A stretch of 64,000 bases of DNA from Kwoniella bestiolae CBS 10118 (Eukaryota; Basidiomycota; Tremellomycetes; Tremellales; Cryptococcaceae). Positions 56,961 through 64,000 of the stretch are shown piece after piece. The DNA lies in assembly GCF_000512585.2 (NCBI RefSeq), contig NC_089247.1:682001-746000 (forward strand), given 5' to 3'. The notes under the pieces are model-generated. The model was not told where the DNA came from. It made no database searches and worked only from the letters and a program-made list of their open reading frames with translations. The position numbers and the translations under genes are program-made. Numbering within the stretch: the first letter of the stretch is position 1; each line of letters begins with the position of its first letter.

Positions 56961-58151
56961 ATGCGATCCTTCCTTGTAGCTGCCCTACTCGCTACCCCAG
57001 CTTTGGCCTTTAGAGATACCTCCCCTTTGTTATTGTGGAATACCGATCCGTGAGTTCAGCTTCCAGTGCAGTTCCTTCCCAACTAGCTTAGCTGAGCTTT
57101 GGACGAATATCTATAGGAGCCGAGCATTTGAGCAACCCTCCAAGCTTTTGTCTGGATCTGCCCTAACACCTGCCGAAGAGGTTTATGGTAAATTATTGAG
57201 TCTGGGTTGCGATTGGGAGAACGTAGTGGTAGTTCACAAGGACGATGTAAGTAATCTCTTTGCTCTGGATTCTGGATCTGCACTACAGAGAAAGTGTGTC
57301 GTTCCGAGAGGTCTTTGCTAATCTCTTTTCTGTATAAATAGTTACATTCCTCTCAGCTTTCTAAATTAGATTACCCAACCCACGATGCTCATCTTCATAT
57401 ACCATATCTCTCTCGACCACACAAACGAGGACTGGACAACGGACTAGAAGGCTGGGCACAGTCATGTGGAGCCGAGGTAGTATCCTCTTTTGAGGACAGG
57501 GTAGAAGGAAAGAAGAACGTCATTGTAATTGATTCGGCTAAAGGGGAAGGTGAGTTATTTCCCGTAACACCAAAACCGCTTCATCTTCAGCAAGCATACT
57601 ACATTCTTTACATCGCCATGCTGTTCCATAACACCATTACCGCTGAGTGCCATCTGCACCGCGTCATATCCAAATTCAGCCAATCACCACACTTCTGTTG
57701 TATATATTGAAGCGATCAACCATTGACTAATCTCCTTCGTCCTATAGCATTCCCCTCCATCCCCTCAACCCTCCCCGAACCATACATCCTCCTCCTCACC
57801 GGCTCTCCTTCACCCAACGAGAACAAGAAAAGACAAGAGCGTCCCTTCCCAACCCACATAACCCACTCCGCAAGCGCAACCACCACCCTCACAGCTCCCA
57901 CTTCCACCTCCACAGCCGAACCTACTTCCAGACCCAATAGGAACTCCACCATCCCCTCGAAGGATGCTCCGCTGTTGGAGAGGGTTCAACTCCTCACTAC
58001 TCCAATTATCACTTCCCTGTTGATTACCTTCGGTATCTTCCTGCCGATCTTGGGTTTCGGAATCTCCATGTTGACGAGTATCCAGGTTCCTCCTAGGATG
58101 ATGGAGATTGGGAAGTCTTTGTCGGTAGGTAAGGATAGGAAGGATCAATAG
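56961..58151 (+). CDS. Ac45/Voa1/Big1-like ER membrane protein
   Basis: Family members help assemble the V-ATPase V0 sector (Ac45, Voa1) or support beta-1,6-glucan synthesis (Big1), in the ER membrane. Exons 56961-57049, 57117-57246, 57342-57549, 57748-58151 give 276 residues. A signal peptide (RSFLVAALLATPALAF) is followed by RDTSPLLLWNTDP, a typical Big1/Ac45 N-terminus. The lumenal domain ends in a T/S-rich stretch. The C-terminal membrane helix (IITSLLITFGIFLPILGFGI) is followed by TSIQVPPRMMEIGKSLSV, the conserved tail of the family. Whether it acts as Voa1 or Big1 cannot be decided from sequence. It is convergent with RPB8. Confidence 0.8.
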
Positions 58152-58927
58152 GTCGCTCGATCTAGAGTCACTTGGTAGTCTGGGAGATGAGCATTTGATT
58201 AGAAGAGATGATTAGTCACACTTTGTGTTGTTATGAAAATGCATTCATGCGCTCGCCGCTTTCAGTGGGCTTGGCGAGCATAAGCGGCGAGCATGAGCAT
58301 GAGCATCTTTCTAACCCGAGCATTGTCACTCGTGTTTCATTCTCATCCTTAAGCTGCGATGATATGTATATCGGTCTTTCAAATGGGGTATATATGTGCA
58401 TCAAACTCTGCTCATATGATACTACAGCCTCCTCATATCTGGCTGACCATCGACACCTCGTCTACTTCCTCATAAGTAGATACACGTTCTCTCCCACCAC
58501 AACCCCTGCGAGATGTCTATATGACCCTCGGAGAGCCATGAGCAGACCACCGAATGAGAAATACGCAGTTCTGTTGATTTACCATGTCGTTAGCGAATAT
58601 CCCACAACGAGAATCCATAATTGTATAGGTGCGTTGATCTCATTGTGTTTGTCGATATGGGTGCGAAGGCGTGAGTTGTCAGATCTGATGGACTCACGTT
58701 TGGTTATCCCCTTGAGCTGAATCGTCAAATTTGTATATCTATTCAAGCGAAACAGAGGAATCAGCTCTGTCATACCATTTTAGGTATTTCCTTGTGACAC
58801 AGCGGATATTTTGATCATCCATCTCGACCCATATTGCCATGGAGGGAATGGCTTGTTGCCCACTCTCATCCACTTCTACTCCCATTCCCGTTTAGTCAAA
58901 CGAACCGACTAATCCTGGTTCACCATA
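58152..58927. other. Convergent intergenic, Voa1-like / RPB8
   Basis: 3' regions of two convergent genes. It contains an 11-bp perfect inverted repeat at 58251-58292. A 170-codon ORF (58208-58720) crosses it but shows no family features. Confidence 0.45.
58251..58292. repeat. 11-bp inverted repeat (stem-loop)
   Basis: GCTCGCCGCTT (58251-58261) pairs with AAGCGGCGAGC (58282-58292) across a 20-nt loop. It lies 100 nt after the Voa1-like stop codon, in a convergent intergenic region. A role in transcript 3' ends is possible but unproven. Confidence 0.65.
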
Positions 58928-59526
58928 TCATCCTAATTCTCCGCCTCTCAATCCACCTTTGCCCGTCTCTGATGGAATAGAATCCTCCAAACTTCGTTCA
59001 AAAGGGACAGAACTCACCTTCCCATACATCACATAATCGTAATCCTCCCCCAGTCCCATATTCTCGCTCCTCCACAATTCCCTCTTTATCTTCCGAGTCG
59101 ACTGCCCGTCATTCCCCTCCTCATCCTCATCTTCCGCAGTATTCAATTCATCCGGAACGAGCGTTCGAGCGATGGCAAGGGTGAATACCTCCCCTACGTC
59201 GAGGGGGTAGAGCTCGTTGGCTAGGTCGAGGGTTAGGGACATTTGGAGGTTGTGGGAGGGGGCTGTTATTCTTGATACTAAGTTTATACCATCAGCATCC
59301 ATCCCTCACTGACACTCTCAATAAGAGCTTCGGAGATTATACTAAGGACTGTCCAGATGTTTAGTTTAGTTTGATGTAGAGAAACACACCTCGATCAAAT
59401 TTCTTGCCATCTTTATCAACAGTCTAATGCACGCATGTCAGCTCATCACCCTGCTGACCAAGGTATGAGACAGCTCACCTCGACTGTAAATCGATCTTCG
59501 AATATTATATTAGATGACTCGGCCAT
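58928..59526 (-). CDS. RPB8: RNA polymerase I/II/III shared subunit Rpb8
   Basis: Common subunit (ABC14.5/RPABC3) of all three nuclear RNA polymerases. Three minus-strand exons, 59526-59479, 59423-59390 and 59277-58928, give 143 residues (yeast 146). Clear family text: SNIIFEDRFTVE, VDKDGKKFDRVSRI, DLANELYPLDVGEVFTLAIA, ending in DYDYVMYGKVSSVPFE. A short acidic insert (AEDEDEEGND) sits between two strands. The last 20 residues are Gly/Ser-rich and not conserved. Confidence 0.95.
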
Positions 59527-60163
59527 CTTGAATACCTTTTATCGCCGTGGATGTAGGAGGGAGGGTGTGTTGAATGGAAGAGGAGCGAAGGGGAGGGGAT
59601 CAATTCGGCGCTGACGGAGCTGCACGGATTGCTGGAGAAGGATGGAGAGGAGGAAGGTAAATCTCGCTGAGACAACGTGATACGCTTATATGCTGAAATA
59701 TGGATGTGCAAGAGCTTGAAAGTGCGCTGAATGCTTTGAAGAATGTCCAAAGGTAGAGTGATGTTTTCAACGAGGGTAGGTTGAAAATATAGTTTATTCA
59801 TTCACCTCACTTTAGAACCCATCTTTTCGCCGCTTAGCTTACTTGCTTGGATGTAGTCAAAAAGATAAAAAGATGGAACATTCCGTCTCTTGAGATTTCA
59901 AAATCACTTTGCTTGCCATTGAACAATTCAAAACTATATCATCCATATCAAGTATCAGCTACTGACATCGACATCTACGAGGGTCAAACATCAAGAGATC
60001 TGAACAGAAGAAGCGAGTAAAGCACATTGAACGAATCAAACCAGGCTGCAGAAGATAAAAGGTTATTGCGGAAATCAACCAAACTGGAAACAAAAGGATC
60101 AATCAGACGATTGTTCGATAACGACTCTTTCATCCCCTTCCATCTTGATCATCATAATTCACC
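59527..60163. promoter_or_regulatory. Divergent promoter, RPB8 / TIM17
   Basis: 637-nt divergent region between two housekeeping genes. No recognised ORF or repeat. Confidence 0.45.
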
Positions 60164-61172
60164 ATGTCTCACGGCGACCATTCTCGAGATCCATGGTGAG
60201 TTCGATGCCTCTGAATGTTTGGCTCAAAAGGATTTACAAGCCTTGTGAAGGCTATTGCGTGTCATTGAATCATCAGCTAACTCAGTGCGTTTAGTCCCTA
60301 TGTCATCCTCAACGATTTCGGAGGAGCCTTCGCAATGGGTGCGATAGGTGGTGGTATATGGCATGGTATCAAGGGAGCGAGGAATAGTCCAAGGGTGGGT
60401 CTCCTCTCGCATAACTCTCATTTCATCCATCCAACCAAACAATCTGTAGACGAAATCATCATCCTAACCGTATGCTTCTGTGCAATACAGGGAGAACGAT
60501 TTGTAGGCTCGATGTCAGCTATAAAAGCTCGAGCGCCAGTATTAGGAGGGAATTTCGGTGTATGGGGTGGTCTGTTCTCGACGTTTGATTGTGCGGTAAA
60601 GGGTTATAGACAAAAGGAGGATCCTTGGAATGCTATTATCTCGGGTTTCTTGACTGGTGGAAGTTTGGCTTTGAGGGGTGAGTGATCCAGCTCTACAAAA
60701 TGCAGAAGGATGGGGAAATACCTGTAAGATATTATGCCGTGAGAGATGTCATGGGCACCGAAAGTCATTCATGGGAATGAAGGAATCATTGGACAGCAAG
60801 CGATCAAGACGGATTGAGGGTTCGCTATCTGTATGCTAACGATATTTTCGCTCGTACTAGCCGGTCCCAGATCAGCATTTGGTTCGGCGGTCGGATGTGG
60901 TATCTTATTAGGAGTGTTTGAAGGTGAGTACACGGAGTTTCAGCTCAGGTATTACATAGAGAAGCCACAGCAGCTAATGAATTCCATCAATAGGTGTCGG
61001 AGTACTTATGAACCGAATGTTCGCCCAGCCAATCCCACAAATGCAATGTGAGTGGTTCCCTGATCAATATCTGCAACTTTGATGCGCTGAAAGTCGAGAT
61101 CGTTATACTGATATTGTTTGTCTACTAGTACCCGAACAAGCCCCAGCATCACCATCACCAGCAGTCGCCTAA
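60164..61172 (+). CDS. TIM17: Mitochondrial inner-membrane translocase subunit Tim17
   Basis: Core of the TIM23 presequence translocase. Six exons: 60164-60195, 60295-60394, 60491-60677, 60861-60923, 60994-61047, 61129-61172, giving 159 residues (yeast 158). Four helices carry Gly-zipper motifs: GGAFAMGAIGGGIWHGIKGA, VLGGNFGVWGGLFSTFDCAV, AIISGFLTGGSLALRAG and GSAVGCGILLGVFEGVGV. The N-terminus SHGDHSRDPCPYVILNDFGG retains the conserved Asp residues of Tim17 and the Cys used in its disulfide. Confidence 0.97.
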
Positions 61173-61752
61173 TCTCGTTATAATCCTCTCTTCCCTTTGT
61201 TTTGGCGTCTCTCATATCAATATATGTGGGATTATGTTTAGGTAGACTCAGCAGTATCACCTCTCCAGCATGCATATGTTATATATAGACAATTTACAGA
61301 ATTTGACTTGGCCAACTGGAATGCCTTAAGAGAGAAACGCATAGATCCGCAAACATCGCATGTACAACCACTTATAATCCTAATCTATGCAGTTCATCCT
61401 GAGATCCGATGGTAATGTAGAGAACAGCATAGTCACCCTCACCAGACAAGCGATACCCTTGCCTATGGTGTTCTCTAATTCATCTTGTTTGGCTGAGAGT
61501 GGAGGTCGGCAGAAATGAAATGCGTCATAGAGACAATTCGGCTGAAGAAATCCGAAAATTCTTCGATGGTAATCAAGATCTTTGTTGTCCTTTCCATTTC
61601 ATTGCCTATCATATCGCACCACAGTAATACAGTAGACCTTAGCATCGCATCGATAGGGTATCCTTACTCATTGTACCACCGTTCTCCAGTACCGGATATC
61701 GAATCCAAAAGCGATAACCACTTACACCTACCACCTCAAGAGTCCCTTCAAA
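61173..61752. other. Intergenic, TIM17 to JAC1
   Basis: TIM17 3' UTR and JAC1 promoter. No gene recognised. Confidence 0.4.
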
Positions 61753-62798
61753 ATGATAACAAGGCTACGACCTTTCCAATCACTTGCGACATCCCGCAAC
61801 CTCCCTACTCTTACACTGCCCATCACAATCCCAATCCAGAATCAAACCCGAAACTTCCACTCGACTTCCCCACCCGAACCACCCTCTCGCCAATGTCCCT
61901 CCTGCTCCCGCCCCATCCCACTCCCCCTATCCCCCTGTCCTTCCTGCTCGACCCTCCTCCCCCTCCCATCCAACCTCTCCCATCACTCGATGCTATACCT
62001 CTCCTCACCTATCTCCCCCTCTTCCTCCCCCTCTGGCCCATTCGACCTCCCCCGCGAGCTTGGGCACCTCCCAGCCCACGGGTACGGGCTGGACAAGTCT
62101 GATCTGCGGAGTAAGTGGGTAAGGAGGCAGAGGGAGCTACACCCCGACAAGTTCACTTCGAAGGGTGATAAGATCGTTGATCTCGCTAGGGAGTTGTCGG
62201 GGAGGGTTAATGAGGCGTATAATGTTTTGGGGGATGAGTTGAAGAGGGCTGAGTATATTGTGGGTTCGCTCTCTCTAGTTTATGAATTAGGTTGTGAGGT
62301 GTAATAAGTGGTATCATAGTTTTTTTTACTCTGCTCACCCACTCTGCTGCCTCTACTCTGCTACCTCTACTCTGATGGTGGATATAGAATGTATTGTCAG
62401 TAGGGTTATCGCTTATCAATCTCTTGTTTTGATTATAGCTCTCACTCCACGACAAAGCAACGGACGAGACGGACAAGCTAGACGACCCAATGATGTTAGC
62501 TGAGATCCTCGAAGCGCGAGAAGAGCTGGAGGAAGCGAATAACCAAGAGGAGATCCAGAGGATACGGAGTGATAATCACGGTGAGTCGAACTGATCATTA
62601 CCGCTACGTACCACCTGAACAGGCAGAGAGAGCTGATCAATGCGAAATGCTTGTGTAGCCAAAGTAGAAGTTATAATAATGCAGCTTCACTCTGCATTCA
62701 GCGAAGATCCACCGAATTTGGAGGAAGCGAAGAATCTGGCTGTGCAGCTGAGGTATTGGAAGGGTTTGGAGAATGCTGCGAGGGAAAAGGCGATTTGA
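61753..62798 (+). CDS. JAC1: HscB/Jac1-type J-protein co-chaperone
   Basis: Mitochondrial J-protein that delivers the Fe-S scaffold Isu to its Hsp70 partner. Exons 61753-62259, 62439-62580, 62659-62798 give 262 residues. The presequence-like N-terminus (MITRLRPFQSLATSRN, then QTRNFHSTS) is followed by two CPSC pairs, CPSCSRPIPLPLSPCPSC, a possible C4 zinc site known from animal and plant HSCB but missing from yeast Jac1. The J domain contains LHPDKF (HPD motif) near residue 132, with NEAYNVLGDELKRAEYI after it. The C-terminal three-helix domain (PMMLAEILEAREELEEA) binds the scaffold. Another ATG further upstream is out of frame. Confidence 0.9.
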
Positions 62799-63080
62799 GC
62801 AGGGTGTGGAGTGGATGGACGGTATATGTGGTTATTCTGGACGTTCTCAGGAGATGAGTTGATCGTGATGAGGTGTTTGTCAATAAACGTATCCACATTT
62901 TATCTCCAAAGTCCTAAGCATCAATAGATACAATGCATTACATGTATCATATTACATGCCAGCGACACAAGTGACGCAACTCGACTGCTTCTCCGCGATG
63001 TACAGGATAAAATACAACAGTACAATGATACAACAATCTCTAGACTCCCGCTATGAACCGAAATGTCCCTAAGAGGCGCA
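62799..63080. other. Convergent intergenic, JAC1 / G-patch gene
   Basis: 282 nt between convergent genes. No feature recognised. Confidence 0.4.
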
Positions 63081-64000
63081 TCACCCCAGCGCAGCCTTGA
63101 TAGCCCTCCTCTCATCCCTATCCCTCCTCTCCAACTCTTTCCACTTAACCTTCCCCTTCTTCCCCAACTCCAACCCCTTGCCATGTCCCCTCCCATGTCC
63201 ATATTGACTCCGTCTCCTCGCATCCTCAATCTCCTTATGACTGTGCGTCACTTTCTTAGCTAGCGACTCAATATTCCGATTACGGGAATTATGGCTGTGG
63301 CCTAAACCTTTTCTATCTAATTTGAGAGTTGTCGAGATGGGTGCTGTACGACCTGGACCATATGCCTTCGCACCCCCTTCTATCTCTAAATCATCGTCGG
63401 AAGATTCCGACAGGGTGAGATCAATGATGGGTTGTCCGTTATCGTCTATCTCCACTACATCTTCTTCCTTTCCTTTCCCTTTTGCACCCCTTCGTGAAGG
63501 CGATGATAGTCCATCCTGAATTTGTATCTGGGGTTGAGTCTGCACCTGACTTTGAGACTGGTCCATTGATTCTTCCCTCCCAACAGGTCGACCCAGCCCT
63601 CCACCATGCCATCCCAGTCTATCTCTCAGAATCTCATACCCTTTATTCTCCGGTCCGAGGACATACTGAGGCTCGTACTGTCTTTTCGGCGCTGCGGGGT
63701 TGATGTTGAGCAGGGACCCTATGGAAGTGGTACGCGTTGGTTTTGGTGTCTCTGACGGTGAGGAGGTGGAGTGAAGGAGCGCTCGACGGATGAACCAGTC
63801 TTTCGAGTGGACGCGGAGGGGTTTCTTGGTAGTTGATACGGATGCGGCTGCGGGAGCTGGAGGAGCAGTGATAGAAAATGATGATGGAGATGAAGCAGCT
63901 GCTATGGTTGGAGCGACGTCTGTGGTAGTAAGGCTCGACGGTCCAACTTGAGCATCCCCATCCTTCCTCCCTCCTGAAGTGGGTAGACTGCGCGATGATA
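63081..64000 (-). CDS. G-patch protein, C-terminal part (runs off window)
   Basis: The reading frame is open from the stop at 63081 to the window edge, so the 5' part is missing (at least 305 codons visible). A G-patch-like segment reads YVLGPENKGYEILRDRLGW, then HGGGLGRPVGREE. G-patch motifs recruit and activate DEAH helicases and are common in RNA-processing factors. Downstream come a Q/S-rich stretch, an acidic segment (VVEIDDNGQPIIDLTLSESS, resembling a SUMO-interaction motif) and a basic helical C-terminus (KWKELERRDRDERRAIKAAL). The named homologue is not known. Confidence 0.7.
   Translation of the reverse strand, partial: SSRSLPTSGGRKDGDAQVGPSSLTTTDVAPTIAAASSPSSFSITAPPAPAAASVSTTKKPLRVHSKDWFIRRALLHSTSSPSETPKPTRTTSIGSLLNINPAAPKRQYEPQYVLGPENKGYEILRDRLGWHGGGLGRPVGREESMDQSQSQVQTQPQIQIQDGLSSPSRRGAKGKGKEEDVVEIDDNGQPIIDLTLSESSDDDLEIEGGAKAYGPGRTAPISTTLKLDRKGLGHSHNSRNRNIESLAKKVTHSHKEIEDARRRSQYGHGRGHGKGLELGKKGKVKWKELERRDRDERRAIKAALG

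Noticed and set aside
58208..58720. 170-codon ORF between convergent genes
   Set aside because: No conserved features and it sits in the shared 3' region; likely chance.
61515..62102. 195-codon ORF overlapping JAC1 in another frame
   Set aside because: Proline-rich shadow of the C-rich JAC1 first exon; the JAC1 frame carries the HPD motif.
1..64000. Transposons, CRISPR arrays, operons, viral insertions
   Set aside because: No reverse transcriptase, transposase, long terminal repeat or array pattern was seen; a eukaryotic intron-rich genome makes operons and CRISPR inapplicable.

Overview
The window is nuclear DNA of a basidiomycete yeast, most likely a tremellomycete of the Cryptococcus/Kwoniella group. 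The lineage is inferred from gene architecture: almost every gene is cut by 2-11 short introns (mostly 50-90 nt, GTGAGT/GTAAGT donors, CAG/TAG acceptors), genes lie densely on both strands, and the family content fits. The exact species was not determined. No operons, CRISPR arrays, rRNA genes, tRNA genes or recognisable transposons were seen. Gene models below were spliced by hand: phases were checked exon by exon and each was compared with remembered family conservation.

Layout. 0-9.6 kb: PCK1 (gluconeogenic PEP carboxykinase) with a clear TATA box, then two tandem paralogous single-pass membrane proteins, each with two beta-sandwich-like ectodomain repeats and a 12-nt first coding exon. 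9.6-14.5 kb: a gene-free 5-kb stretch leading into a Zn2Cys6 + PAS transcription factor resembling the Ert1/AcuK gluconeogenesis regulators. 17-27 kb: MGM101 (mtDNA recombination), YAF9 (YEATS chromatin reader), an LSB5-like VHS endocytic protein and COQ6 (ubiquinone hydroxylase). 27.7-30 kb: a PSR1-like DxDx(T/V) phosphatase. 31-34.5 kb: an accessory patch with three small, poorly conserved coding candidates, one broken by a 31-bp tandem duplication, around a GNAT acetyltransferase. 34.8-42.3 kb: a complex I NDUFB3-like subunit, a 980-residue membrane/coiled-coil protein of unknown role, a small putatively N-myristoylated protein and a secreted, probably GPI-anchored ThuA-domain protein. 42.8-49 kb: THI6 (bifunctional thiamine synthesis) and a DENND6-type DENN protein. 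49.6-58.2 kb: a TRP/FLC-like channel, a PWWP chromatin protein with an 8-nt microexon, and an Ac45/Voa1/Big1-like ER protein. 58.9-64 kb: RPB8, TIM17, a JAC1/HSC20 co-chaperone with a zinc-finger-like N-terminus, and the 3' part of a G-patch protein that runs off the window.

Functional links: several genes serve mitochondria (MGM101, COQ6, NDUFB3-like, TIM17, JAC1). Two act in gluconeogenic carbon control (PCK1 and possibly the Ert1-like factor 11 kb away). Several act in chromatin and transcription (YAF9, PWWP protein, RPB8). This is ordinary fungal gene order, not a dedicated cluster. The parts I consider least described are the tandem receptor-like pair, the accessory patch at 31-34.5 kb, the 980-residue membrane/coiled-coil protein, and short repeated palindromic motifs in promoter regions.
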